Assembly: GCF_040549045.1 (NCBI RefSeq)
Contig: NZ_JBEWTB010000003.1
Span: 23,478-87,477 of the forward strand
Direction: 5' to 3'
DNA length: 64,000 bases
From: Endozoicomonas sp. NE40
GTDB taxonomy: Bacteria > Pseudomonadota > Gammaproteobacteria > Pseudomonadales > Endozoicomonadaceae
The notes under the pieces are model-generated. The model did no database searches. It had not been told where the DNA came from and was given only the letters and a program-made list of their open reading frames with translations. Of the stretch, positions 19,065-26,818 are shown piece after piece. A program made the translations under genes and the position numbers. Each line of letters opens with the position of its first letter. Position 1 is the stretch's first letter.

Positions 19065-21928
19065 CAGATATGGTCGTATGCGATTAATGTCAGTAATGCG
19101 TCGTCAAACTCTGTGGGGATGTCCATCGGGCTATATCCGGGCTGCATAGGCGGCATGGTGTTCCGGCTGGCTTTTTCGATGGCTTTAGCCAATTTCTGCT
19201 CGTCGAAATAAGCCTCAATGCTTTCTTTTGTGCCTTTGCCCTGTTTCTGGCTGGGCCGTGACTCTTTGGAAGCAGGAGGGTTGCTAACGATAGGTTGTGG
19301 TGGTTTTGGCGGTTTGATCTGGGTGACTTCAGATTCAATGATCGGGGAGACTGCCGCCGCCTCAATGGTTTTTTCAATGTCTTGCGGGTCTGCGACTTCA
19401 ATCAGGACAGTCGGTAACGGAGCAAGCTCTACATGACTTTGGGCATCACCCACTTCACCCTCTGTTTTTTCCTGAAATTCAGCTATTCCGGTTTCCTGGG
19501 TAACGGATTGATTCAGGGTGTCAGATTCTTGTGAAACTGAGGATTCAGACAGCTCTGAAGCCGAATTATTCTCGGACTCTTTGATCGATGACTGAATATC
19601 AGAAACGTGCTTTTCCAGCTGACTGGCTGTGTCTGTGGTTTGCTCCTGATTTTTTTCGGTTGTATCAGTTTCCTGAGAAACTGGAAGCAGCCCGTTAGCG
19701 TCCTGCCAGGCGTTATAACGCTCTCTTGACGGGGTTAGCTGGTCATCCTGATAAGGCAGTCCCATACCGGCAGACAACTGCATTGTCCGGATATCTTCAG
19801 CCGCTCGCTGTTCCTCAGTCAATGTCCTGTATTGCCGGTCAGCCTGCTCCTGTATAACAGAGTTTTCCAGCTCATTACCGGATTTATCAGGGTTTAGCAG
19901 CCCCTCATACTGGCTTATGCGCCTTAACTGGTCTAACTCAGTACCAGACAGCTCTGATAAGCTGGATTCGCCACTTTCGACTCTGGTTTTAAGCTCCTGG
20001 GCTGAAGTGGTTTGTTCTGTTTTTTCAGATACCTCTGGGTCTTCTGTAGTGCTATGCTTTCGGTCGTTCAGCTCTTCTTTGATTGACTGTCGAAGCTCAT
20101 GGGCTTCACCAGCTTTTACAGGGTCTTCCCGCCATTCTGAAAGAGACGGCTTTATGTGATCCTTCATCACATTTAACTCGTCATCAGACAACTCTGACAG
20201 GGTGGATTCGCCGCTTTCAATTCTGGTTTTAAGTTGCTGGGCTAAATCTGCTTCGCCTATCTGGTCGGATTTTTTATCGCCCCACCAATTACCGCCTTTT
20301 TTTCCCAAAAACAGGCCAGCAGCACCACCTAAAGCCCCCACTGCTAACGCACCTAATGGGCCAAGAAGCATCCCTGCTTTCGCTCCTGCCGCTGCACCAG
20401 CAATAGCGCCACCAGCCGCCCCCCCGATGGTACTGTCTTTTTTTACCTTTTTTTGTTCTTCAGTTAATTCTTCATCTTCATCAATGGACTTAAAGCGGCG
20501 AACGATGCCAACTATACCTGCCGTAGCCGCACCTGCAGCTGTGGCGAGAACACTGGCAATTAATCCTGATTTGCCATTAAAACCACCACCAGAGCCACCA
20601 GCACTGCCTTTGAGTTTTTTCAGCTCTTTTTGTTGAGCCTTGTGTCGCCTTTCATCAGCGGCAAGCTGTTCATCCAGTTTCTCTATCAGCTCGTCGTTTT
20701 CACGGTCTTTCAGTGCAGCCGGTTCAGGCTTTAAAGTCGTCAGTTTTTCCGTGAGACGTGCGAATAAACCACTGGACTCCTTACTGTTACGGGTAGTTTC
20801 CGTCTGTAGCTTTTCAATGCTGTTTTGAGTATTGGTTAACTCTTCACTGGCGTTGCTTCCCTGACCGGACACATTACGCAAAGCCCTCGCCGCAATGCGA
20901 ACTGTTTTTCTGATCTGTTGAGGGCTGTTTGTGACCTTGCTTTTTACATTGGAAGCCAGCTGTGAACGGTACTCTTTACCCCGTATTCTCTGGGATTCAT
21001 CCACTGAGAGCATCTTGCCATTGTCGTCTCTCAGCTGTTTTTTTGAGTCTTTGCCCCGTAGCTTTTTACCAAAATCAAGAATGCCTTTAATAGGCTTCCA
21101 GTTTGCCAGTTTACCCCCGACTTTTTTGGCGCCCTTGGAGTCAACGAACGTCTCTTTTAATTCCTTTGCAGCGGCATAGTAAGAACCTCCTGTGGCAGCA
21201 GCAGCAGAATCCGACGCACCTTTTTTGTCGATAGCCTTTCCGGCTTCAAGCGGGTTAATCGCTGATGCCAGTCCGCCCATTTTTTTTATGAACTGACCTT
21301 GCTGTTTAGCCTGCTCTTTCTCTCGCTGTTCTTTTTGTACCAACGCACTTTTAGGTAATGGCTCAGCGGCTTTTGCTTCCGGTTTAATCTCTTTTATTTT
21401 ATCCAGATACTCAGGCTTCAGCGTGGCTGTACCAGGTTCGACAGTACGCCCTCTGGATGTTGTAACAACCGGTTTTTGAGTCAGTTTTTCATGCCCAGAA
21501 TACTCTATTGATGGCTGAGTAGTTGCAGGCTTACCGGGAACCACATCAGCAGTTGTTATTAATGCTTTCTCATTTGGACTTTTTTCACGACGGCTTTTGT
21601 TCTTTTCCTGACTGGCCGGCAACCAATTTTCATTGACTACCTGGACCACGGACGGCGAAGCTATGGGTTGTGGTGCTGGTTGCTGATTGATGGACGCGCT
21701 GTTCTTATTCGGTGATAAATCCGCCTGTTTCATCACAAACGGTAAATCTGAAGTATTCTTACCAATCTGTTTCACTAAAAGCGGCAAAACCGAGGTATTA
21801 AGCTCGATCTGTTTCAGTGAATCAGCAATATCGTCCGTTGGCTTCAGCTCATTATCCCGCTCCTGAATAGCGTTATCAGACGCCAGACGGAACGAATCAA
21901 TTTCTATTACGGCATTACGATCCGGCAT
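19064..21928 (-). CDS. Putative tail tape-measure protein
   Basis: A 954-residue protein, long, largely helical and low in complexity. The N-terminal half is rich in Lys/Gln/Pro. Two Ala/Gly-rich hydrophobic segments (SVLATAAGAATAGIVGIV; AGMLLGPLGALAVGALGGAA) lie in the middle, typical of tape measures, which must insert in the membrane. An imperfect repeat, LKTRIESGESTLSELSDDEL and later LKTRVESGESSLSELSGTEL, follows. Between the putative chaperone gene and the gp25 gene is where tape measures sit. At roughly 1.5 A per residue it would span a tail of about 140 nm. SD GGAAG lies 7 nt before the ATG. It could alternatively be an internal scaffold. Confidence 0.6.
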   Translation of the reverse strand: MPDRNAVIEIDSFRLASDNAIQERDNELKPTDDIADSLKQIELNTSVLPLLVKQIGKNTSDLPFVMKQADLSPNKNSASINQQPAPQPIASPSVVQVVNENWLPASQEKNKSRREKSPNEKALITTADVVPGKPATTQPSIEYSGHEKLTQKPVVTTSRGRTVEPGTATLKPEYLDKIKEIKPEAKAAEPLPKSALVQKEQREKEQAKQQGQFIKKMGGLASAINPLEAGKAIDKKGASDSAAAATGGSYYAAAKELKETFVDSKGAKKVGGKLANWKPIKGILDFGKKLRGKDSKKQLRDDNGKMLSVDESQRIRGKEYRSQLASNVKSKVTNSPQQIRKTVRIAARALRNVSGQGSNASEELTNTQNSIEKLQTETTRNSKESSGLFARLTEKLTTLKPEPAALKDRENDELIEKLDEQLAADERRHKAQQKELKKLKGSAGGSGGGFNGKSGLIASVLATAAGAATAGIVGIVRRFKSIDEDEELTEEQKKVKKDSTIGGAAGGAIAGAAAGAKAGMLLGPLGALAVGALGGAAGLFLGKKGGNWWGDKKSDQIGEADLAQQLKTRIESGESTLSELSDDELNVMKDHIKPSLSEWREDPVKAGEAHELRQSIKEELNDRKHSTTEDPEVSEKTEQTTSAQELKTRVESGESSLSELSGTELDQLRRISQYEGLLNPDKSGNELENSVIQEQADRQYRTLTEEQRAAEDIRTMQLSAGMGLPYQDDQLTPSRERYNAWQDANGLLPVSQETDTTEKNQEQTTDTASQLEKHVSDIQSSIKESENNSASELSESSVSQESDTLNQSVTQETGIAEFQEKTEGEVGDAQSHVELAPLPTVLIEVADPQDIEKTIEAAAVSPIIESEVTQIKPPKPPQPIVSNPPASKESRPSQKQGKGTKESIEAYFDEQKLAKAIEKASRNTMPPMQPGYSPMDIPTEFDDALLTLIAYDHI

Positions 21929-22040
21929 TTTGGTGCTTCCGTTTTAATCCTTCATGGAGTTTCAGAACCAGTCGCTTTGGTTGGTTTAGCAGACCGCCTA
22001 ATGTTTGATTACCAAACAGACAAAGATTGTTAATGATCAC
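21915..22040 (-). CDS. Overlapping downstream frame before the tape measure: frameshift extension or 41-residue ORF
   Basis: After the TAG of the 255-residue gene, a second frame stays open from 22109 to the TAA at 21915, which overlaps the tape-measure ATG. It can start independently at a GTG (22040), giving 41 residues (MIINNLCLFGNQTLGG...), but no Shine-Dalgarno precedes that GTG at a useful distance. The frame overlaps the last 53 nt of the 255-residue gene in +1 (equivalently -2) register. That stretch contains CCC TTT, a codon pair on which +1 slippage is possible. See the corresponding finding. Confidence 0.4.
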   Translation of the reverse strand: MIINNLCLFGNQTLGGLLNQPKRLVLKLHEGLKRKHQNAGS

Positions 22041-22056
22041 GCCCCAACTGGCAGTG

Positions 22057-22824
22057 CTATAGTCCTGGAATGTAATGCTGATACCGAAAGGGTAACTGCA
22101 GAGCAGTTGTTACCTCCCTGTTGTCCGGGCATTGGTGCGGTGGTGTGGTTAACAGAATCCGACCGTTAGACACTGTTGATTGCAGGCCGTGAGTCATTTC
22201 TTTTTGCAGGGCCGTAACATCATCCCTAAGTTTTTCGTACCGGCTGATAGGTAAACCGGCCAGCACTTCACGGACGTTAGCCCGACGTTTTTCATCGTCT
22301 TTTTCCAGGTCATTAGGCTTAGTCAGTTGCTCTGCCAGAGTTTCAAAGCGAATAACAGCCGCCTGGCGACGATAATCGTTACTGTCAGGCTTCAGGTCTG
22401 TGAGTACCATGCGTAGCTCTTCCAGACGCTCCAGAGCCTCACCACTCAACGGCACAACCCGCCAACCATCCAGCTCCCGGTATGGCCTGCCTTTCATTTC
22501 CTGATAGTTTTCAGCAAGTAGCTGTAAATCAAAATTGTGAACGTGAGGCTGTTTGCAGTGTGGGCAGTCATAAGGTATCGACAAGATTCGGTCATTTAGC
22601 GTATGCAAGGCATACCAATACAGCGCAAAACGGCGGTCGTCTCCCGTCCACTGGGCGCTATTGGAATACTGATCTGGCGACTGGGTAGCATTCAGGAACG
22701 ACGTGGTTAACGCCTCTTCGTGATTCGGAGAGACGCCGGACAGCTCCATGGCTTCCATTGCCGTCATTTCACGGAGCTGGATTTTTATTTCCGGGTTACT
22801 GGGTAGGCTGAAGGGTGCTAACAC
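22057..22824 (-). CDS. Putative tail assembly chaperone / T4 gp26-like baseplate hub protein
   Basis: A 255-residue protein with a GTG start. After a conserved-looking N-terminus (LREMTAMEAMEL), the segment IPYDCPHCKQPHVHNFDL has a CXXC and His residues. It resembles the single-Cys-pair motif of T4 gp26-type hub proteins and of tail-assembly proteins encoded just before tape measures. The rest is helical. The gene is first in its operon after an AT box. At its 3' end an alternative frame continues to the tape-measure start, which is how many tail chaperones are arranged. Confidence 0.5.
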   Translation of the reverse strand: MLAPFSLPSNPEIKIQLREMTAMEAMELSGVSPNHEEALTTSFLNATQSPDQYSNSAQWTGDDRRFALYWYALHTLNDRILSIPYDCPHCKQPHVHNFDLQLLAENYQEMKGRPYRELDGWRVVPLSGEALERLEELRMVLTDLKPDSNDYRRQAAVIRFETLAEQLTKPNDLEKDDEKRRANVREVLAGLPISRYEKLRDDVTALQKEMTHGLQSTVSNGRILLTTPPHQCPDNREVTTALQLPFRYQHYIPGL

Positions 22825-22902
22825 TGATCTTATCCATCACTAACATCATCAGCGCAGTGTGATCATCTTATGGGGCAAAGACTCTTAATAATTTTTTTTG
22901 AA
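22821..22902 (-). promoter_or_regulatory. Late leader (tail operon)
   Basis: The AT box AAAAAAAATTATTAAGAG (minus) lies 61 nt before the GTG at 22824. A weaker stem pairs ACACTG (plus 22821-22826, covering the start codon) with CAGTGT (22855-22860). The back of the same segment carries the parDE promoter in the opposite direction, so this is a divergent intergenic region. Confidence 0.5.
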
Positions 22903-22907
22903 ATTTG

Positions 22908-22954
22908 TTGACCGATTTAAAATCAAATACCAATATTAGGTATATATTGGTATT
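22908..22954 (+). promoter_or_regulatory. parDE promoter and operator
   Basis: The -35 TTGACC (22908-22913) and -10 CAATAT (22931-22936) are separated by 17 bp. An 11-bp perfect inverted repeat, AATACCAATAT (22926-22936) and ATATTGGTATT (22944-22954), covers the -10 and start-site region. This is where a ParD ribbon-helix-helix dimer pair would bind to repress its own operon. Confidence 0.8.
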
Positions 22955-22975
22955 TATACGATGCGGGAGAAAAAT

Positions 22976-23218
22976 ATGGCTAAAAACACCAGCATAACCT
23001 TGGGAAATCACTTCGACGGGTTTATTTCAAGTCAGATTGAAAGTGGTCGTTATGGCTCTGCCAGTGAGGTTATTCGTGCTGCCTTACGACTCTTGGAGAG
23101 CAATGAAACAAAGCTAAACACTCTTAGGAATCTCCTCATAGAGGGAGAGGAAAGTGGCACTGCCAGTTACGATTACAATACTTTTATCAGTGAGCTGGAT
23201 AGCGAAAATAACGAATGA
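22976..23218 (+). CDS. parD: ParD antitoxin (ribbon-helix-helix)
   Basis: An 80-residue protein with the classic ParD N-terminus: ITLGNHFDGFISSQIESGRYGSASEVIRAALRLLE, a ribbon-helix-helix DNA-binding domain with the GRY.S.SEV.R..LR..E motif. The acidic tail (ISELDSENNE) wraps ParE. I use the ATG at 22976, because GGGAG lies 6 nt before it, rather than the in-frame ATG at 22961. The gene overlaps parE by four bases. First module of a three-module toxin-antitoxin island on the strand opposite to the structural genes. Confidence 0.95.
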   Translation: MAKNTSITLGNHFDGFISSQIESGRYGSASEVIRAALRLLESNETKLNTLRNLLIEGEESGTASYDYNTFISELDSENNE

Positions 23219-23517
23219 AGACGTTTGTTCTAACTCAGAAAGCAAAAAGCGACCTGAAGGAAATCGCAAAGTTCACTGAAAGTCGGTGGGGGAAAAAGCA
23301 AAGGAACTTTTATTTAAAGCAGTTTGACGATGCTTTCCATTTACTTGCAAGACAACCGGAAATAGCCAAGTCTTGTGATGATATCAGGGATGGCTACTTG
23401 AAATTTCTTCAGGGGAGCCATGTAATATTTTTCAAACTGATAACTGAAAAAAAGATAGAAATTGTGAGAATTCTTCACAAAAATATGGATATAGATACCC
23501 GCTTGAATAGTCCTTAA
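23215..23517 (+). CDS. parE: ParE toxin
   Basis: A 100-residue RelE/ParE-fold protein: LTQKAKSDLKEIAKFTESRWG, FDDAFHLLARQPEIAKSCDDIRDGY and IVRILHKNMD are the family blocks. ParE toxins poison DNA gyrase, blocking replication, and are neutralised by ParD. The start overlaps parD (ATGA). A terminator follows 1-20 bp after the stop. On a plasmid prophage this pair would kill plasmid-free segregants. Confidence 0.94.
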   Translation: MKTFVLTQKAKSDLKEIAKFTESRWGKKQRNFYLKQFDDAFHLLARQPEIAKSCDDIRDGYLKFLQGSHVIFFKLITEKKIEIVRILHKNMDIDTRLNSP

Positions 23518-23518
23518 A

Positions 23519-23538
23519 AAAGGGGCAAACGCCCCTTT
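23519..23538. terminator. Terminator between parE and the membrane-protein gene
   Basis: AAAGGGGC-AAAC-GCCCCTTT. The minus-strand side is followed by a run of six T, so it serves best the minus-strand gene ending at 23544. For parE on the plus strand the U-run is only three, so stopping would be partial. Confidence 0.75.
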
Positions 23539-23543
23539 CAATA

Positions 23544-24017
23544 TCAGGCTGAGGCGAGTTTGGGAGAGTGTATATACGAGGCGTCCACATATTCACTGAA
23601 TACTTGTAGCACCTCATCAGTACTGACTTCCAAGCCCTGCGGATTAAAAACAAACGGTGTGCCGTAGGTTTTTAGAATTAGACTGCTCGTATAACCATTC
23701 AGGTAATGTTCGGGGTTGTCTACGTGAATAGCTATCTGTTTCTTCACTACGCTGATTTTTGTCACTTTAGACCAGGGAACAAACCCGCCTTGTACCGCCA
23801 CTAAAAATCCTGACACCCCATCTTCAGCAAAAACAAGAGCAGGAACTTTTGCAAAGAGCTTTCGTGCCTGAAGAAAAACGTGATAACCACAAAAGAATAA
23901 GCAAAAAAGACCAATCAGTCCATCAACCCATACTGCAAGCAAAACAGCTGAAACAGCCACCAGCCCTATCATGACGACTTTGGTTTTGTCGAAATTAATC
24001 ACTTTTTTCTGACTCAT
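23544..24017 (-). CDS. Two-helix membrane protein, STM3941-like
   Basis: A 157-residue protein. Two hydrophobic helices near the N-terminus (VVMIGLVAVSAVLLAVWV; GLIGLFCLFFCGYHVFL) are followed by a soluble domain (FAKVPALVFAEDGVSG...VPWSKVTKISVVKKQIAIHV...EHYLNGY). The layout 'LF...PAL....GV.......G.V.W..V..I' is that of small bacterial proteins annotated as STM3941 family, with a PH-like domain; their function is unknown. It lies alone on the minus strand within the toxin-antitoxin island, so it may be a moron gene acting on the host envelope. Confidence 0.6.
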   Translation of the reverse strand: MSQKKVINFDKTKVVMIGLVAVSAVLLAVWVDGLIGLFCLFFCGYHVFLQARKLFAKVPALVFAEDGVSGFLVAVQGGFVPWSKVTKISVVKKQIAIHVDNPEHYLNGYTSSLILKTYGTPFVFNPQGLEVSTDEVLQVFSEYVDASYIHSPKLASA

Positions 24018-24154
24018 AAAATCCCTACATTACTTTCCGAAAATGGCAAAAACACAGGGCAGCAGCCAGATTTTGAAAACTGATTAAATTCTTATCACTT
24101 CCCTGTATGGCGAAATATACATGCCGGTGAAATCAAGTTAAGTAGCTATAAGTA

Positions 24155-24195
24155 CCTATGCTGTATACAATAGATTCCATTGAATACAGTATAGG
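24155..24195 (+). promoter_or_regulatory. Operator of the CopG/ParE-type module
   Basis: A long imperfect inverted repeat: left arm CCTATGCTGTATACAAT (24155-24171), right arm ATTGAATACAGTATAGG (24179-24195), 15 of 17 positions paired, 7-bp spacer. It ends 9 bp before the antitoxin ATG and includes its AGG Shine-Dalgarno. Such a site would be bound by the ribbon-helix-helix antitoxin for autoregulation. Confidence 0.7.
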
Positions 24196-24204
24196 TGATT
24201 GATT

Positions 24205-24456
24205 ATGTCTACTTCTGCGAGAACCGTTCGGCTAAACGATGATATGAGTCAGGCTGTTGATGAAATAGCCAGAATATGCGGTCGTGATGCAAATTTTGTT
24301 ATGAGAGAAGCCATTGAAGAATATGTAAAGCATCATGAATGGATTATTAAAGAGACACAAAGGCGCTTAACGAAACTTGAAAATGGCGAGGGCAAACTCG
24401 TTTCACACGATACCGTTAAAGACTCCATCCTTAAACGAATTCAGAGCAAAAATTGA
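24205..24456 (+). CDS. CopG-type antitoxin
   Basis: An 83-residue protein. The N-terminal ribbon-helix-helix (RTVRLNDDMSQAVDEIARICGRDANFVMREAIEEYVKH) is of the CopG/RHH class linked to ParE/RelE-type toxins. The C-terminus is helical and charged. The ATG at 24205 has AGGTG 7 nt upstream; the TTG six bases earlier lacks this spacing. The TGA overlaps the toxin ATG as TGATG. Unrelated in sequence to the nearby ParD, so the two modules should not cross-neutralise. Confidence 0.85.
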   Translation: MSTSARTVRLNDDMSQAVDEIARICGRDANFVMREAIEEYVKHHEWIIKETQRRLTKLENGEGKLVSHDTVKDSILKRIQSKN

Positions 24457-24743
24457 TGAATATTTACTGGATGGAAGAGGCTGAATATGACCTTAACCAC
24501 TGGCTTGACTACATGGCAATACGTAACCCGGAAGCGGGTAACAGGATCGCTGTAGAGGTGCTGGAAGCTGTTGAAAGCCTCAAAGAAAACCCGTTAAAAG
24601 GTAGAGTTGGCAAGGTTCACAACACAAGAGAGCTGATTATTCCTGACAATCCTCTCAAGGTTATTTATACAGTCGAAGAAAGCCTAATCAGTATTATGTT
24701 TGTCCCTCACCAACGACAACGATGGTCGTCTATTCAGAACTGA
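24456..24743 (+). CDS. ParE/RelE-family toxin
   Basis: A 95-residue RelE/ParE-superfamily toxin: YWMEEAEYDLNHWLDYMAIRNPEAGNRIAVEVLEAVESLKENPLKGRVGKVHNTRELIIPDNPLKVIYTV. The blocks '..A..DL....Y....NP.AA..........L...P..GR.....TREL' and '..Y.V' are the usual ParE-subtype marks. The family includes gyrase poisons and ribosome-dependent RNases; which applies here cannot be read. The start overlaps the antitoxin stop. Confidence 0.87.
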   Translation: MNIYWMEEAEYDLNHWLDYMAIRNPEAGNRIAVEVLEAVESLKENPLKGRVGKVHNTRELIIPDNPLKVIYTVEESLISIMFVPHQRQRWSSIQN

Positions 24744-24780
24744 CAAAACCATCAGGAGAAATCAGGATTCTTCGCCCACT

Positions 24781-24912
24781 TCACAAAAGCAGTCTGGCAA
24801 TGACTATACCGGTTGCAATCGAAAAAGGTACTAAGGCTATAACCCCCAAAATGAAAAACCTTTCAATTTTCTCACCAGTCAAGCTGGTTTTCTTAGCTTT
24901 GTTGTCAGTCAT
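24781..24912 (-). CDS. 43-residue small membrane protein
   Basis: MTDNKAKKTSLTGEKIERFF followed by a hydrophobic helix (FILGVIALVPFSIATGIVIARLLL) to the stop. One transmembrane segment, positively charged N-terminus. No clear Shine-Dalgarno, and upstream extension in frame is possible, so start and reality are uncertain. It lies between two toxin-antitoxin modules on the opposite strand and could itself be a small toxin-like peptide. Confidence 0.4.
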   Translation of the reverse strand: MTDNKAKKTSLTGEKIERFFILGVIALVPFSIATGIVIARLLL

Positions 24913-24942
24913 TGTCTGAAATCTAGCCCTATATTGCCCACA

Positions 24943-24971
24943 TTGACACCTGTAACTTACCAGGTTACGCT
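24943..24971 (+). promoter_or_regulatory. Putative higBA promoter/operator
   Basis: The consensus -35 TTGACA (24943-24948) is followed after 17 bp by a poor -10 TACGCT (24966-24971). A short inverted repeat GTAAC...GTTAC (24952-24956, 24964-24968) lies between them and could be the HigA operator. It is 30 bp upstream of higB. Confidence 0.45.
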
Positions 24972-25000
24972 TATATTGTCTTTTGATACGGAGGTGTTCA

Positions 25001-25279
25001 TTGATAAAGACATTTAAGCACAAGGGTCTTAGAGTCTTTTTTGAAACAGGTTCAACCAAAGGAATTATGGTTTCTCACAAAGACAAGTTAAGGCGAATTC
25101 TAACCCACCTTGACGCTGCCAGTAGAGTGGAAGATATGAACTTTCCAGCCTACAGGCTTCACCAGCTGAAAGGTAATTTGGAAGGCCAATGGTCTGTTAC
25201 GGTGAATGGGAACTGGCGTGTTTTCTTTAAATTTAAAGATGGTCACGCCTATATCGTCAACTACAACGATTACCACTAG
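25001..25279 (+). CDS. higB: HigB toxin, RelE-like mRNA interferase
   Basis: A 92-residue protein that starts with TTG: GGAGG lies exactly 6 nt upstream, and the first residues then become (M)IKTFKHKGLRVFFETGSTKGI, which is the start of the HigB family. Further family blocks are KLRRILTHLDAASRVEDMN, LKGNLEGQWSVTVNGNWRVFF and DYH at the end. HigB cleaves mRNA on the ribosome. As usual for this system, the toxin gene precedes the antitoxin. Third module of the island. Confidence 0.94.
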   Translation: MIKTFKHKGLRVFFETGSTKGIMVSHKDKLRRILTHLDAASRVEDMNFPAYRLHQLKGNLEGQWSVTVNGNWRVFFKFKDGHAYIVNYNDYH

Positions 25280-25338
25280 GTAGCACATGGAAAGGTTGTT
25301 GCAGCAGCCTTTCCTACCTATGAAAGAGAGTACCATAT

Positions 25339-25617
25339 ATGAACATGCACAACCCAGCACACCCGGCAGAAATCCTGAATGAGGAGTATATCAAGCCTCT
25401 GGGATTAACAATCACTGAAGTCGCCAAGCGCCTCGGTGTTACTCGCAAGGCGGTTTCTGAGCTCATCAATATGAAAACAGGCATCAGTATTCCTATGGCT
25501 TACAGACTGGCTAAAGCCTGTAACACAACACCGGAACTGTGGATTAACATGCAGGTTAAATATGATCTGTGGCAGAACCGTGACATTGATGTCAGTAATG
25601 TCAGTTCACTTGCCTGA
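25339..25617 (+). CDS. higA: HigA antitoxin (XRE helix-turn-helix)
   Basis: A 92-residue protein. HPAEILNEEYIKPLGLTITEVAKRLGVTRKAVSELINMKTGISIPMAYRLAKACNTTPELWINMQVKYDLW is a textbook HigA helix-turn-helix. It binds HigB and represses the operon. Two ATG codons six bases apart begin the frame; either would keep the fold. The gene follows higB by 59 bp. Confidence 0.95.
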   Translation: MNMHNPAHPAEILNEEYIKPLGLTITEVAKRLGVTRKAVSELINMKTGISIPMAYRLAKACNTTPELWINMQVKYDLWQNRDIDVSNVSSLA

Positions 25618-25632
25618 TATGAATTGAGAATG

Positions 25633-25655
25633 GAAGGCCTGAACCACGGGCCTTC
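25633..25655. terminator. Hairpin between convergent higA and tail genes
   Basis: GAAGGCC (25633-25639) pairs with GGCCTTC (25649-25655). It lies between the higA stop on the plus strand and the stop of the minus-strand tail gene at 25662. Neither side has a long T-run, so termination would be weak. Confidence 0.45.
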
Positions 25656-25661
25656 AAATCA

Positions 25662-26246
25662 TTAAACCGAAAACTTCTGCACAAACCTCACCGGAAACTC
25701 TAGCAAGCCACCGTCTGCCTCATAGCTTTCTGTGATATCGCCCACCAGCGTCGGGAATATTTCCCACTCCCTAGCGTCGTCTTTCTTGTGCGTTATCTGT
25801 CCGTTTTCTTCAATGAGCTGGTAACGGGTACATTTGCGCAGGTAGTTACTTTCAAGGTTAACTGTTGCCCTGCCGTTGGCTGGGCTGTGACCGCTTCCAT
25901 TGATTACTTTTGCAATCCACGCCGCCATCCAGTTATAGACTCTTCTGTCCTGGTTATCCCTGACCGTCATAGACAGCTCTACAGGCATTGACCGGACGGG
26001 CATAGTGATAACACCAGCCCCGACGTTTTTCGTCTCAGTCTCGACCTCTAAAGCCCCGTAGGTGATGTCCTTTACATAGATCGAAAGGTCTTTTGGTGGG
26101 TTTGCATCGTCATTTGCGTTAGAACTGCCATGAAAAACTAACTCCCATTGCCACTGTTGTTGGAAGCGGGTCTTAATGGCTGTGTTCACCATATCGCACC
26201 GCAACCGGTTTAAATCTTTCCTGGCGGTTGATACACCCAGAGCCAT
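25662..26246 (-). CDS. Tail tube/baseplate-tube family-like protein
   Basis: A 194-residue protein from the ATG at 26246, which overlaps the previous TGA as TGATG; a GTG nine bases upstream is less likely. ITMPVRSMPVELSMTVRDNQDRRVYNWMAAWIAKV resembles the central strand-helix unit of gp19-type tube proteins ('..I...F.ED....Y..F..W'). It lies two genes after the clearer tube protein, so it may be a tube-to-baseplate adaptor (T4 gp48/gp54-like role) or a tube terminator. Assignment is moderate. Confidence 0.5.
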   Translation of the reverse strand: MALGVSTARKDLNRLRCDMVNTAIKTRFQQQWQWELVFHGSSNANDDANPPKDLSIYVKDITYGALEVETETKNVGAGVITMPVRSMPVELSMTVRDNQDRRVYNWMAAWIAKVINGSGHSPANGRATVNLESNYLRKCTRYQLIEENGQITHKKDDAREWEIFPTLVGDITESYEADGGLLEFPVRFVQKFSV

Positions 26247-26815
26247 CAGAACCACCCTGATATAGAAATAGTGGGCAGGAAGCTGTGTTCTTCTTCCATC
26301 GCTGTTTCAAGGGCATCCAGTTTTGCCTGAGTTTCACTGGCTTGCGGTATGGCATCAACCGGCAGTTTTGCCGCCTGGTTCGCCTGACGCAGCCGCTCAT
26401 TATTTTGCAGCTCAATCAGGTGGTAAAGGTACTGCTCAATCAGGCCAATGGACTCACCCGGCAACATGCCGCTATCCAGTGGCAGATGATTGATATCCAC
26501 CACAAAATCGACTTTGTAAGGCGGTTCACTCCAGCGGTTAACATGAGTGACGTTTATCATCCCTTCACGGTTAATCATGCTTTTGTGATAGTTGCCTTTA
26601 CTGTCGTGTACCGCAATCAGCTGACTGAAGAATGGCGGGACTTCCACCCCACCATTCACCACGTCATCAGCGGACAAATACAACGAACCACTACTACCGG
26701 CTTTATCCTGGTAGCGGCGCATGGCGAGCTTTAGTAGTCCTTCCAGCTTCTCCGGTTCCAGGAGCAAAACGGCGAACCGGTCACAGACGGCTTGTAGTAG
26801 TTCGTTTGGTGTCAC
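26246..26815 (-). CDS. Virion protein, unknown (tail region)
   Basis: A 189-residue protein, not recognised. Begins MTPNELLQAVCDRFAVLLLEPEKLEGLLKLAMRRYQDKAG; helical N-terminus, beta-rich middle (MINVTHVNRWSEPPYKVDFVVDI). It is flanked by the tube protein and the tube-like protein within a tightly packed operon, which argues for a tail-completion or connector role. Its stop overlaps the next start. Confidence 0.5.
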   Translation of the reverse strand: MTPNELLQAVCDRFAVLLLEPEKLEGLLKLAMRRYQDKAGSSGSLYLSADDVVNGGVEVPPFFSQLIAVHDSKGNYHKSMINREGMINVTHVNRWSEPPYKVDFVVDINHLPLDSGMLPGESIGLIEQYLYHLIELQNNERLRQANQAAKLPVDAIPQASETQAKLDALETAMEEEHSFLPTISISGWF

Positions 26816-26818
26816 TGG

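Noticed and set aside
24722..24919. 65-codon plus-strand frame after the CopG/ParE module
   Set aside because: Overlaps the toxin end, no SD; the minus-strand 43-residue membrane frame is a better but still weak candidate.
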